Source: Eubacteriales bacterium (GTDB taxonomy: Bacteria > Bacillota > Clostridia > Lachnospirales > Lachnospiraceae). From it: a DNA stretch of 64,000 nt. The translations under genes were made by a program, and so were the position numbers. The stretch covers positions 1 to 64,000 of the forward strand of contig JAUNAF010000001.1 of NCBI GenBank assembly GCA_030527715.1. The letters are read 5' to 3'. Under the pieces are notes generated by a model. It was not told where the DNA came from, searched no databases, and saw only the letters and a program-made list of their open reading frames with translations. This document shows positions 36,401-44,794 of the stretch, one piece after another. Position 1 is the first letter of the stretch, and each line of letters opens with the position of its first letter.

Positions 36401-37142
36401 GCGTGCGTGGCTGAACGAACAGCTCACCTACCGCTATCCGTTTGAGAATCTTCAGGGGATTCCGTCCAAAGTCAGTGTTTCGGAACTCAAAAGGCAGCAT
36501 CTCCAGGAGGCAGATGAGGAGGCAGTTTCGCTTTACGACGCTCCGCAGGAGACAGAGTCTGAGGAGACAGCGGTTCCCGAGGAGGATGAACTGGTTCCGG
36601 AATTCCTGAGAGCGGAAACACAGACGACACCGGCTGCGCGCGGAACGATCTATCACAAAGTGATGGAATGCCTGAACTATGCGAAGATCGGGGAGGAGAG
36701 CGCTTCAGAGATCCTGACGGAACTGGTGAAGCAGAACCGGCTGACCGAAGAGGAGGCAGCGCTGGTAGATCCGAAGAAAATCGACCGCTTTCTGTCCTCT
36801 TCGCTGTGCGGCAGGATGAAGAGAGCTGCCGCAGAGGGAAAACTTTACCGTGAGCAGCAGTTTGTGATCGCGGTCCCCGCAAATTCATTGAGAAAAGAGT
36901 GGGATTCACAGGAGGAAGTGCTGATTCAGGGAATCATAGATGCCTTTTTCCTGGAAAATGACCGGATCGTTCTGGTCGATTACAAAACAGATTTTGTGAA
37001 ATTCCAAGAAGCCTCTTCCCTCTACGAAAAATATAGAGTACAATTAGAAAGTTACGAATATGCACTGGAGCGTCTGTTCTCGCTTCCGGTGAAGGAAAAA
37101 CTGATTTACTCTTTCTGTCTGGGCAGAGTGCTCTGCGGCTGA
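33468..37142 (+). CDS. addA: ATP-dependent helicase/nuclease subunit A
   Basis: A 1224-residue UvrD-like helicase with a nuclease domain. Motif I is AAAGSGKTAVLVERIL (about 22-37), Ia contains IHSFCQHV, II is MIDEYQDS, III is GDVKQSIYRFR, V is IHKSKGLEFPIVF, and VI is LRVLYVALTRARE. The C-terminal RecB-like nuclease has IDAFFLENDRIVLVDYKTD. It starts at ATGA on the addB stop. Both subunits appear intact. Confidence 0.96.
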   Translation: MSITWTDEQREVIEQRDCDILVSAAAGSGKTAVLVERILSRLMDPVRPLDIDHFLIVTFTNAAAGEMKERIREALETKLEQEELSSEMEEHLSRQTMLLQNAQITTIHSFCQHVIRSYFQTVDLDPDFRIMDDGEKKLLQSDVLEQLLEDNYLQADPAFLEMTESYCAGRDDKGLEKLIMQLYEFSMSAPWPREWMEQCAAAYEVSDPQSLSERAWVRRIFEMADALLQEAAGQAARAVSICQEADGPAPYLEAVEADLEMLEQLSGCPDFAALGRAFETLASWKRLSNKKSPGTAEEKKEEVKRLREAYKKTVTDLQNDYFYAPVEKIAEEMQKAAPALRELVRVTGQFMERYAEEKRRKNYMDFDDLEHFALRILIRRADGEEERTEAAKELSDWYEEIMIDEYQDSNLVQEIILNSICGHEQGRYNIFQVGDVKQSIYRFRLARPELFMEKYDRYTREGGVEHRIDLHKNFRSRDEVLQLSNFLFEQLMQRDLGGVVYDDAAALYPGADYPECPGGTPNSELLLVESGHDEEEIDDSERELEARAVGKRIREIVGHQLIYDRKKESFHPAEYGDIVVLLRTISGWADTFVKIFAEMGIPAFSGSKSGYFSAPEIQTMLALLKLIDNPYQDIPMAAVLSSPIVGLTTEEMARIRIRHPERPFAEACREEEMLTEFWEQLNRLRRKAVYLPVQELLFEIYRVTGYDAYAAAMPGGEQREANLKMLTEKAIAFENSGFSGLYNFIRYIENLHKYEIDYGEAALQGEGEQTVQILSIHKSKGLEFPIVFVSGMGKRFNQSDTIGQMVLHADYGIGADYADPILRIRRQTLLKQMMKRQLQLENLGEELRVLYVALTRAREKLILTGTVKSAEAALERYEKLAKGRAEVLSFSVRSSARTYLDWIVPALLRNRCADHLRQQFALGPASFSTHYEKEIFTELSVVTVRDLITEEKDHQLQTGLTKEVLLAIPQEQIFDEEARAWLNEQLTYRYPFENLQGIPSKVSVSELKRQHLQEADEEAVSLYDAPQETESEETAVPEEDELVPEFLRAETQTTPAARGTIYHKVMECLNYAKIGEESASEILTELVKQNRLTEEEAALVDPKKIDRFLSSSLCGRMKRAAAEGKLYREQQFVIAVPANSLRKEWDSQEEVLIQGIIDAFFLENDRIVLVDYKTDFVKFQEASSLYEKYRVQLESYEYALERLFSLPVKEKLIYSFCLGRVLCG

Positions 37143-37164
37143 CAGAAAGCGGAAAGGCATAGGA

Positions 37165-40140
37165 ATGGAACTGATAAAGAAACTGTTTAAAAATCAGGCA
37201 CTGAGATATATTTTCTTCGGTGGCTGCACAACCATGGTGAATCTGGTGAGCTATTTCCTGCTGAGAAATCTGGCAGGGGTGGATGTCACCAGAGCAAATT
37301 TCTTCTCGATCTGTCTGGCGATCCTGTTCGCCTACGTCGTAAATAAGATCTTTGTGTTCGAGAGCAAAACGGAAACGTTTATGGCGCTGCTCACAGAATG
37401 CGCACAGTTCATCGGAATGCGTCTGCTGACGATGTTCATAGAGATCTTCGGCGTTGTGATGCTCTCCAATGTCTGGGGCATGCAGGATATGATCGCAAAG
37501 CTGCTGATCCAGGTGATCGTGCTTGTACTGAATTTTATCTTCAGCAAGCTGTTTGTCTTCCGGGATCATTCAAGATCCGCGGAGCTGACCCTGCAGCAGC
37601 TGCAGAGTAAAAAGGTACAGAAGCAGTGTATCGCAGTCTCATTTGCGATTCCGGCGGTCACGATGCTGATCGCCTACATTGTCAACGGAGTCTATCCGTT
37701 CGGCGACCACGGTGTGCTGATCATCGACTCTCTGCACCAGTATCTGCCGTTCTTTACAGACTTCAGAGAAAAGCTGGTGAACAGTGAGTCTCTGCTGTAC
37801 TCCTTCGGTGGAGGTCTGGGCTACAATATGTGGGCAACGATCGCCTATTATCTGGCAAGCCCGCTGAATTTCCTGATGACAGCGATCTCCATGGATCATG
37901 TCATGGACTTCATGGCCTACCTGATCCTTGTGAAGATCAGCCTGTCCGGCGCAGTGTTCGGCTGGTATCTGACGACCAGAAACGGCGGAAAGGACTATAC
38001 ACCGATCCCGTTTGCCTGCATGTATGCACTGAGCAGCTTTATGATCGGTTACTATTTCAATCTGATGTGGCTGGACAGCATCGTGCTGCTCCCGATCGTG
38101 ATGCGCGGGATCGAGCGCATCGTGGAGGGAAAAAGCGGAAAGATGCACACGCTGGCACTGTTTGGTGCAGTTTACTGCAACTATTATATCGGATATATGA
38201 TCTGTCTGTTTTCCTGCCTGTATTTCCTTACGATCTGGGCAGGGGCAAGACAGTTCCAGGTGAAAAAATTTGTGATCAGCGGATGCAGATTTGCCTGGTT
38301 TTCCATCCTGGGAGGCGGCATGGCATCGATCATCCTGCTTCCTGCCTATCTGGCACTTGCCATCACAGAGTCCGCGACCGGAAGCTTCCCGAGCAGAATA
38401 AAATTCTACACCGACGGGATCACCCAGTGGACAGGGCATTTTGCCTTTGTGGAGCCGATCAATATCTACGATGATCAGTCAGGTGTCAATATCTACTGCG
38501 GCGTGATCATTCTGATCCTGGTGCTCATCTTTGCACTTGACCGCAAGATCCGGATCTCTGAGCGTCTGTCCAGACTGATCCTGGCAGGCGTGCTGCTGTT
38601 CAGCATGAACTTTAATATCCTGAATTATATCTGGCACGGATTCCATACACAGAACGGACTGCCGAACCGCTTTGCGTTTCTGTATATTGCAGTGCTGCTT
38701 GTGATGGGCTTCGATGCACTTTCTCATCTGAGAGAGCTCAGTCCCTGGAAGCTGTTTCTCTCCTGGGCACTGCCGACGGCCTTTGTCGGCTACACCTACT
38801 GGACAAATTCAGGAGAACGTGAATGGTATGTTTATCTGGTGACCGCTGCACTGCTCGGCGTTTACGGTGTCGTGCTGCTGCTGTATCGTATGGTCAGACA
38901 GAGAAAACAGGTGATACAGACGATCCTGATCGCACTGATGTCCGCCGAGATGGCAGCAACCGGTGTCTACGGTGTCTGCATGAACGGAACCGTCAGCCGC
39001 AGCTCTTACGTGGATGACCAGACAGCCTACCAGGCACTGATTGCCCGCAACGAGGAGTCAGAAGAGTTTTACCGCAGTGACATCGACAGCCAGCGAATGA
39101 GAAATGCCAACATGTTTATGGGAGCAAACGGTCTGGTGCTGTTTTCTTCAACGATGCCGGAGGCTACCGTAAATCTCTGCAGAGCTATCGGCATGGAGGC
39201 AAGAACCAACAAGACCGGCTACAACGGCACGACCAAGCTGTTCAATGATGTGTTCGGCATCCGTTATCTCGTCGGAAAGAGCGGAGAGGACACCCTCTAC
39301 CAGATGAATCTGGTGGATGAGGAGGAGCCGCTCTATCTCTACAGAAACGACGAGGCACTGTCCCTCGGATTTATGGTATCCTCAGATATCAAGTCCTGGG
39401 ATATTACTGATAAAAATGCAATGACTGTGCAGGAGGGCTTTGCCAATTTCGCAACTGGAGAGAGCTTCTTCTACACCCTGCGTGAGTCCTATTCTCTCGA
39501 AGAGGGACCGACCTATATTATCCGTCTTCATCCGGGAGAGCAGACCTACATCGAGTTCACGGAAAATGTGAAGAGTGTCCACATCAAGACTCCGCAGTAT
39601 GACAAGACCGTCAATAACTTTACGACCAATCTGTTCAATCTCGGCACCGTCGCAGCGGAGGGTGAGGACAGCAAGGCAAATATTACGATCACTTACAAGG
39701 AAGGCAAGACCGATCCGGTTCCGGTGCGCGTCTATACCTGCACAGACGAAGAGTATGCGGCCGTCTATGAAAAACTGGCAGCAAACCAGATGGAGCAGGT
39801 GATCGCAAACGGAAATCAGGTGACCGGAAAGATCCATGTGGATGAGGCAGGCACACTGCTGCTGACTGTTCCATATGACCGCGGATGGAAGATCCGTGCA
39901 AACGGAGAGCTGAAGGAGACTTATCCGGTGGGTGAGGCGCTGACAGGAATAGACCTTGCACCGGGAGACTATGAGATTTCGATGGTATTCACACCGCTCG
40001 GACTGATGCCGGGCACGGGCTTAAGCATCGCATGCATGGCACTGTTTATGCTCAGCATCTTTGCGGAGAACTATCTGGAGAAAAGAAAAAGCAGAAACGA
40101 GGAAGCAGAAGATGAAGATTACATTCTCACAGAAGGCTGA
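37165..40140 (+). CDS. GtrA-like flippase domain fused to a YfhO-family membrane glycosyltransferase
   Basis: A 991-residue polytopic membrane protein. Residues about 8-135 form a complete GtrA/GtcA domain of four membrane helices (RYIFFGGCTTMVNLVSYFLL, then FAYVVNKIFVFES, and a last helix ending NFIFSKLFVFRD). From about 150 the protein is YfhO-like: about a dozen membrane segments, HQYLPFFTDFREKL, and a soluble C-terminal domain before a final helix. In Bacillus and Listeria the lipid-linked sugar flippase (GtcA) and the GT-C transferase (YfhO) that decorates teichoic acid are separate proteins, so this fusion joins two successive steps. The CsbB-type enzyme that would make the lipid-linked sugar is not beside it. 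The aminotransferase gene overlaps its end by 29 bases. Confidence 0.9.
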   Translation: MELIKKLFKNQALRYIFFGGCTTMVNLVSYFLLRNLAGVDVTRANFFSICLAILFAYVVNKIFVFESKTETFMALLTECAQFIGMRLLTMFIEIFGVVMLSNVWGMQDMIAKLLIQVIVLVLNFIFSKLFVFRDHSRSAELTLQQLQSKKVQKQCIAVSFAIPAVTMLIAYIVNGVYPFGDHGVLIIDSLHQYLPFFTDFREKLVNSESLLYSFGGGLGYNMWATIAYYLASPLNFLMTAISMDHVMDFMAYLILVKISLSGAVFGWYLTTRNGGKDYTPIPFACMYALSSFMIGYYFNLMWLDSIVLLPIVMRGIERIVEGKSGKMHTLALFGAVYCNYYIGYMICLFSCLYFLTIWAGARQFQVKKFVISGCRFAWFSILGGGMASIILLPAYLALAITESATGSFPSRIKFYTDGITQWTGHFAFVEPINIYDDQSGVNIYCGVIILILVLIFALDRKIRISERLSRLILAGVLLFSMNFNILNYIWHGFHTQNGLPNRFAFLYIAVLLVMGFDALSHLRELSPWKLFLSWALPTAFVGYTYWTNSGEREWYVYLVTAALLGVYGVVLLLYRMVRQRKQVIQTILIALMSAEMAATGVYGVCMNGTVSRSSYVDDQTAYQALIARNEESEEFYRSDIDSQRMRNANMFMGANGLVLFSSTMPEATVNLCRAIGMEARTNKTGYNGTTKLFNDVFGIRYLVGKSGEDTLYQMNLVDEEEPLYLYRNDEALSLGFMVSSDIKSWDITDKNAMTVQEGFANFATGESFFYTLRESYSLEEGPTYIIRLHPGEQTYIEFTENVKSVHIKTPQYDKTVNNFTTNLFNLGTVAAEGEDSKANITITYKEGKTDPVPVRVYTCTDEEYAAVYEKLAANQMEQVIANGNQVTGKIHVDEAGTLLLTVPYDRGWKIRANGELKETYPVGEALTGIDLAPGDYEISMVFTPLGLMPGTGLSIACMALFMLSIFAENYLEKRKSRNEEAEDEDYILTEG

Positions 40141-41293
40141 GATGTTTAAGGCAGGCATTTTTGCCGTCCTTAACGACAAAAAAGAGGAACTTGCAGCACA
40201 GGGACGCACCATATACAACCTTTCCGTGGGAACGCCGGATTTCGTTACTGCAGAGCACATCACAGAGGCAGTTGCAGAGGCAGCGAGAGATCCGGAAAAC
40301 TACAAGTACGCACTGGTCGATATTCCGCCGCTGGTGCAGGCAGTGCAGGAGTTTTACATGAGAAGATTCCATGTGGAGCTGGATCCGTCTGAGATCATGT
40401 CGATCAACGGCTCTCAGGAAGGTATGGCTCATATTGCCTGGGCACTCTGTGATCCGGGAGATATCGTGCTGGTACCGAATCCGGGATATCCGATCTTCAA
40501 GATCGGTCCTGCACTCTGTGATGCAAAAACAGTGGAGTATCCGCTCTACGAGAAGAACGGATTTCTTCCGGTGTTTTCCGATATTCCGGAAGAGACCGCG
40601 CGTGCAGCAAAATTCATGCTGATCAATTATCCGTCCAACCCGACCTGTGCGGTGGCGGATGATGCGTTCTATGAGGAACTGATCGCATTTGCAAAAAAAT
40701 ATGATATCGTGATCTTACACGACAATGCCTATTCAGACATCGTCTTCGGTGAGAAGACCGGACGATCCTTCCTGGAGTACGAAGGTGCAAAAGAAGTGGG
40801 TGTGGAATTCTACTCCCTCTCCAAATCCTTCAACTACACAGGCGCTAGAATGTCCTTCTGTGTGGGCAAGCGTGAAGTGGTTGAAAAATTCCGTGCAGTC
40901 CGCACACAGATCGACTACGGTGTCTTTCTGCCGGTGCAGTACGGAGCGATCGCTGCGCTGAATGGTCCGTTTGAGGGCGTGACAGCACAGTGTCAGGAAT
41001 ATGAAAAGAGAAGCAGAGCCCTCTGTGAGGGTCTGCGCAGTATCGGCTGGGAGGTACCGGACAGTAAGGGAACCATGTTTGTCTGGGCACCGATTCCGAA
41101 AGGATTTGCAGGCTCAGAGGAATTCTGCATCCGGCTGATGGAGGAGTCCGGCGTGATCTGTGTGCCGGGCAGTAGCTTTGGTTCCCTGGGAGAAGGTTAT
41201 GTAAGATTTGCCCTGGTACTGCCGGAGGAAGGCCTCAGAGCAGCCGTGGAGAGTATCGGAGCAAGCGGGATATTGAATGGAGGAAACAATTGA
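40112..41293 (+). CDS. Class I/II pyridoxal-phosphate aminotransferase
   Basis: A 393-residue fold type I aminotransferase. The PLP lysine is K238 in YSLSKSFNYTGARMSF, NYPSNPTCAVADD supplies the Asn that contacts the cofactor, and HDNAYSDIVF has the ring-binding Asp and Tyr. The pattern is that of the AspC/LL-diaminopimelate-type group, so the substrate is not certain. The frame is open to 40061, but ATG 40112 is chosen because GAGGAAG precedes it and family homology begins there. It overlaps the previous gene by 29 bases and murB by 4. Confidence 0.9.
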   Translation: MKITFSQKAEMFKAGIFAVLNDKKEELAAQGRTIYNLSVGTPDFVTAEHITEAVAEAARDPENYKYALVDIPPLVQAVQEFYMRRFHVELDPSEIMSINGSQEGMAHIAWALCDPGDIVLVPNPGYPIFKIGPALCDAKTVEYPLYEKNGFLPVFSDIPEETARAAKFMLINYPSNPTCAVADDAFYEELIAFAKKYDIVILHDNAYSDIVFGEKTGRSFLEYEGAKEVGVEFYSLSKSFNYTGARMSFCVGKREVVEKFRAVRTQIDYGVFLPVQYGAIAALNGPFEGVTAQCQEYEKRSRALCEGLRSIGWEVPDSKGTMFVWAPIPKGFAGSEEFCIRLMEESGVICVPGSSFGSLGEGYVRFALVLPEEGLRAAVESIGASGILNGGNN

Positions 41294-42198
41294 ATACAAA
41301 TCTGTACAGCCGGCTTTGCAGTATTGCCGGAGAAGAAAATGTTCTTTGCAAGGAGCCGCTCGCACCGCATGTGACATTCCGCATCGGTGGACCGGCAGAC
41401 TTTTTTGTGACACCGCATGAGACGGAGCAGGTCCAGGAGCTGATCCGTCTGTGCAGGGAGAATGAGATCCCGTGGTACATCCTCGGAAACGGAAGCAATC
41501 TTCTGGTATCAGATGACGGATACCATGGAGTGATCGTGCAGCTGTGGCGCAACTTTAATCAGATCCGTGTGGAAGGAAACAGAATCACGGCACAGGCAGG
41601 AGCGTCCAACGCGCTGATCGCAAAAGCAGCACTCGACGCGGGACTGGGCGGCTATGAGTTCGCAGCAGGGATCCCGGGAACCCTCGGAGGAGCTGCCGTG
41701 ATGAATGCAGGTGCTTACGGCGGAGAGCTGAAGGATGTATTGACAGAGGTGACGGTTCTGGATGAAAACAGCAGGATCCGCACTCTGCAGGCAGAGGAGC
41801 TGGAGCTCGGCTATCGTACCAGCATCATCGCAAAGAAGGGCTATGTCGTGCTGGAGGCAGTGCTGACACTTGCACCGAAGGATCCGTCTGAGATCCGTGC
41901 CCGCATGGAGGAGCTGAAGGAGCAGCGCACTTCCAAGCAGCCGCTGAATTATCCGAGTGCGGGAAGCACTTTCAAGCGCCCGGAAGGATATTTCGCAGGA
42001 AAGCTGATCATGGATGCGGGTCTGCGCGGTTTCTCTGTCGGAGATGCGCAGGTATCAGAGAAGCACTGCGGTTTTGTCATTAACCGCGGAAATGCAACCG
42101 CAGCCGAGGTGGAGGAGCTGATGCGTGAAGTCATTCGTATCGTAAAAGAGACTTCCGGTGTCACCCTTGAGCCTGAGGTAAAGAGGTTAGGTTTATGA
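41290..42198 (+). CDS. murB: UDP-N-acetylenolpyruvoylglucosamine reductase
   Basis: A 302-residue FAD enzyme of peptidoglycan precursor synthesis. FAD-binding ILGNGSNLLVSDDG and GIPGTLGGAAVMNAGAYG are clear. The proton donor Ser is in GSTFKRP, and a C-terminal Glu is in TLEPEVKRLG. GSTFKRPEGYFAGKLI without the extra enteric loop marks the Gram-positive type II form. It starts with TTG (41290), which overlaps the previous TGA, with SD GGAGG 5 bases upstream. Confidence 0.94.
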   Translation: MNTNLYSRLCSIAGEENVLCKEPLAPHVTFRIGGPADFFVTPHETEQVQELIRLCRENEIPWYILGNGSNLLVSDDGYHGVIVQLWRNFNQIRVEGNRITAQAGASNALIAKAALDAGLGGYEFAAGIPGTLGGAAVMNAGAYGGELKDVLTEVTVLDENSRIRTLQAEELELGYRTSIIAKKGYVVLEAVLTLAPKDPSEIRARMEELKEQRTSKQPLNYPSAGSTFKRPEGYFAGKLIMDAGLRGFSVGDAQVSEKHCGFVINRGNATAAEVEELMREVIRIVKETSGVTLEPEVKRLGL

Positions 42199-43052
42199 GA
42201 TTTGTAATTGTCACCGGCATGTCCGGTGCCGGAAAAACCAGCGTCATGAAGATCCTGGAGGATATGGGATTCTACTGTGTGGATAATCTGCCGATCCCTC
42301 TGCTCCCGAAATTTGCTGAGCTGGTGAATACAGAGGGAAGTGAAGTTCAGAAGGCGGCAATCGGTATCGATATCCGAAATGAGTACGGTCTCGGCGAACT
42401 GGAACAGCATCTGAAAAAGATGGAAGAACAGGGACTGCCGGTGGAGATCGTCTTCATGGAGGCCTCCGATGCCACTCTGATCCGCAGATACAAGGAGACC
42501 AGAAGATCCCATCCGATGACCGGTGCCAGCAGGATCGAGGCCGGCATCGCACAGGAGAGGGAACAGCTCGCCTTCCTGAAAAAGAGAGCGGATTACATTA
42601 TCGACACCAGCAAGCTTCTGATCCGCGACCTGATCCAGAATCTGGACCAGATCTTCCGGCAGAACAGTGAATTCAAAAACATGGTGGTCACCGTGCTGTC
42701 CTTCGGATTCAAGAACGGGATCCCGGCAGATGCCGATCTGGTATTTGACGTGCGTTTCCTGCCGAATCCCTACTATGAGGAGAACTTAAAGCTGCTGACC
42801 GGAAATGATACAGCTGTGCAGGACTTTGTCATGGCGGCACCGCAGGCGGGAGAGTTCCTGAACAAGCTGGTGGATATGATCCAGTTTTTGATCCCGAACT
42901 ATGTGATCGAGGGAAAAAACCAGCTGGTGATCGCTGTCGGCTGTACCGGCGGAAAGCACCGTTCCGTGACGATCGCAAACCGTCTCTACAAGCAGCTGAG
43001 TCAGGAGAAAGAGTACCGTATCAAGATAGAACATCGAGATATTCTTAAGTAG
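42195..43052 (+). CDS. rapZ: RNase adapter/nucleotide-binding protein RapZ (YvcJ)
   Basis: A 285-residue P-loop protein that binds ATP and GTP. Walker A is GMSGAGKTS (8-16), and the C-terminal domain has GCTGGKHRSVTIAN. In B. subtilis YvcJ affects competence; in enterics RapZ controls glmS mRNA decay. It overlaps murB (ATGA). whiA follows directly: the yvcK gene that usually stands between rapZ and whiA is absent. Confidence 0.94.
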   Translation: MRFVIVTGMSGAGKTSVMKILEDMGFYCVDNLPIPLLPKFAELVNTEGSEVQKAAIGIDIRNEYGLGELEQHLKKMEEQGLPVEIVFMEASDATLIRRYKETRRSHPMTGASRIEAGIAQEREQLAFLKKRADYIIDTSKLLIRDLIQNLDQIFRQNSEFKNMVVTVLSFGFKNGIPADADLVFDVRFLPNPYYEENLKLLTGNDTAVQDFVMAAPQAGEFLNKLVDMIQFLIPNYVIEGKNQLVIAVGCTGGKHRSVTIANRLYKQLSQEKEYRIKIEHRDILK

Positions 43053-43076
43053 AAAGGACAGGGTGAAATACAGGAA

Positions 43077-44003
43077 ATGTCCTTTTCAAGTGAGATCAAA
43101 GAGGAGCTTTCCCGCCAGCTTTCGAGTGCGCGTCACTGCAGGATCGCAGAAATCGCAGCGATCCTGAGCATGTGCGGCGGAGTCTCTATTTCAGCGAACG
43201 ATCGCTACAAGGTAAAGATACAGACAGAAAACATTCATGTAGCAAGAAAGTACTTTACATTATTACAAAAAACCTTTAATATAGGCATTGAGGTTTCGGT
43301 TCGGCAGGGACACGGAAACAGCAGGGGACGTATCTTCACTGCGGTCGTGACAGACCAGGAGGATGCACTTCGTCTGTTGCATGCAACCCGTACCCTGGAG
43401 GACGATCGTTTTGTAGTTCAGAATACCTGTTGCAAACGTGCATTTTTGAGAGGAGCTTTCCTGGCAGCCGGTTCCGTAAGTGATCCGGTAAAGTTCTATC
43501 ATCTTGAATTTGTGTGTGCCACAAGTGAGCGCGCTGAGCTGATTCAGCAGCTGCTCAAAACTTTTGAGCTGGAAGCGAAAATCGTGCAGCGTAAAAAATA
43601 CTTTGTGGTTTACCTGAAGGAAGGCGACAGGATTGTAGATCTGCTGAACGTGATAGAGGCTCATTCAGCACTTCTGAAGCTGGAGAACATCCGGATTCTG
43701 AAGGAGATGCGCAATTCCGTGAACCGTAAGGTAAATTGTGAGACGGCCAACATTCACAAGACCGTGAATGCCGCAGTCAAGCAACTGGAGGACATTCGAT
43801 ATATCCGCGATACGATCGGGTTTGACGGATTGTCGGAAGGATTGGCGCAGATGGCTGATATCCGCCTTAGAAACCCTGATGCAACATTAAAAGAACTTGG
43901 ATTGCTCTTGATTCCGCAGATGGGAAAATCCGGTGTAAACCACCGGTTGAGGAAGCTCAGCGAAATTGCAGAAGAATTACGCGAAAAGAATCACGGGTCA
44001 TGA
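43077..44003 (+). CDS. whiA: WhiA-type DNA-binding protein
   Basis: A 308-residue protein with an N-terminal degenerate LAGLIDADG homing-endonuclease-like domain and a C-terminal helix-turn-helix (NPDATLKELGLLLIPQMGKS then VNHRLRKL). It is a conserved factor for cell division and chromosome segregation in Gram-positives. It starts MSFSSEIKEELSR, typical of the family. Confidence 0.95.
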   Translation: MSFSSEIKEELSRQLSSARHCRIAEIAAILSMCGGVSISANDRYKVKIQTENIHVARKYFTLLQKTFNIGIEVSVRQGHGNSRGRIFTAVVTDQEDALRLLHATRTLEDDRFVVQNTCCKRAFLRGAFLAAGSVSDPVKFYHLEFVCATSERAELIQQLLKTFELEAKIVQRKKYFVVYLKEGDRIVDLLNVIEAHSALLKLENIRILKEMRNSVNRKVNCETANIHKTVNAAVKQLEDIRYIRDTIGFDGLSEGLAQMADIRLRNPDATLKELGLLLIPQMGKSGVNHRLRKLSEIAEELREKNHGS

Positions 44004-44039
44004 ATGAGTCATGAGTAAGATGAGTAAGGAGAGGGTATT

Positions 44040-44297
44040 ATGATCAAAAAACTGATTACGATCCAGATCGCAAATGGTCTTGAAGCAAGACCGGTAGCTT
44101 TACTGGTACAGGTAGCCAGTCAGTATGTCAGTGAGATTCATGTAGAAGTAGGCGACAAGCGTGTCAATGCAAAGAGTATCATGGGTATGATGACCCTTGG
44201 ACTTGAGAGCGGAGAGACGATCAACGTAGTTTCTTCCGGTATTGATGAGGAAGAGGCGATCGCCGATATCGAAAAGTATCTCAGCGCAGCTTCATAA
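44040..44297 (+). CDS. crh: Crh-like HPr paralogue with Glu at position 15
   Basis: An 85-residue HPr-fold protein. The PEP-dependent phosphorylation site of HPr is replaced: the motif reads NGLEARPVAL with Glu15 instead of His15. Ser46 is kept in NAKSIMGMM, the site of HPr kinase. Crh of B. subtilis likewise lacks His15 (it has Gln) and sits after whiA, so a catabolite-regulation role as CcpA co-effector is inferred. Glu could mimic a permanent negative charge. SD GGAGAGGG precedes the ATG. Confidence 0.9.
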   Translation: MIKKLITIQIANGLEARPVALLVQVASQYVSEIHVEVGDKRVNAKSIMGMMTLGLESGETINVVSSGIDEEEAIADIEKYLSAAS

Positions 44298-44337
44298 ATC
44301 AAAACGGGGAAAAGAAGCGGCAGAATCACAAAAATAA

Positions 44338-44353
44338 GGATCAGTACTGATCC
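44338..44353. promoter_or_regulatory. 16-bp perfect palindrome before the small acidic gene
   Basis: GGATCAGTACTGATCC reads the same on both strands. It lies about 20 bases before the next start. There is no T tract, so it is a possible protein-binding site. Confidence 0.4.
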
Positions 44354-44372
44354 GTAGAAGTGTGGGATACAT

Positions 44373-44633
44373 ATGAGATTGGAAAAAATACAGGCATTCC
44401 TGAAGGAAAAAGCCTGGAAGTACAGCTACACAGAACAGGATGGAGTGGGAAGCATCGATTTTGAAAATCGAGGGCTTGCCTACCATATCTGGGAATTCAG
44501 TGACGAAGGTTATGGAGATACCGACGATGTGACATACGGGGCAGAAAGCAATGTGCGCACCGGCGGACGCCAGGAAGATTTCTACGGGGACTATGAAGAG
44601 GAAATCATCGAAGTAATCCGAAACTGGAAGTAA
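44373..44633 (+). CDS. Small acidic protein of unknown function
   Basis: An 86-residue soluble protein, rich in Glu, Asp, Tyr and Gly in its second half (SDEGYGDTDDVTYGAE). I recognise no domain. It lies between crh and a strong terminator, so it probably closes the murB-rapZ-whiA-crh unit. The SD is weak. Confidence 0.75.
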   Translation: MRLEKIQAFLKEKAWKYSYTEQDGVGSIDFENRGLAYHIWEFSDEGYGDTDDVTYGAESNVRTGGRQEDFYGDYEEEIIEVIRNWK

Positions 44634-44658
44634 AAGCTAATATGGTGGTATGATCTAG

Positions 44659-44690
44659 GGCAGATTTCTGTTGGAAATCTGCCTATTTTT
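44659..44690 (+). terminator. Intrinsic terminator closing the murB-whiA-crh unit
   Basis: GGCAGATTTC/GAAATCTGCC, a perfect 10-bp stem with a 5-base loop, then TATTTTTA. Confidence 0.9.
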
Positions 44691-44717
44691 ATAAATCAGT
44701 AAATCTCTGCGGCCGCA

Positions 44718-44747
44718 TTGACAAAAAGCCGCTGCAGGGGAGATAAT
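44718..44747 (+). promoter_or_regulatory. Promoter of nadE-uvrB-uvrA
   Basis: TTGACA (44718-44723), an 18-base spacer and GATAAT (44742-44747). The LexA-like box starts 3 bases after it. Confidence 0.85.
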
Positions 44748-44749
44748 GG

Positions 44750-44761
44750 GAACAACAGTTC
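44750..44761 (+). promoter_or_regulatory. LexA (SOS)-like box
   Basis: GAAC-AACA-GTTC has the complete core GAACN4GTTC of the Gram-positive LexA/DinR site, placed across the expected start site. The operon encodes UvrB and UvrA, classic SOS targets, so SOS control is inferred. The flanking bases do not match the full consensus. Confidence 0.6.
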
Positions 44762-44794
44762 AGCCTGAAGTCAGACAGTGTAAAGGAGAATGTT

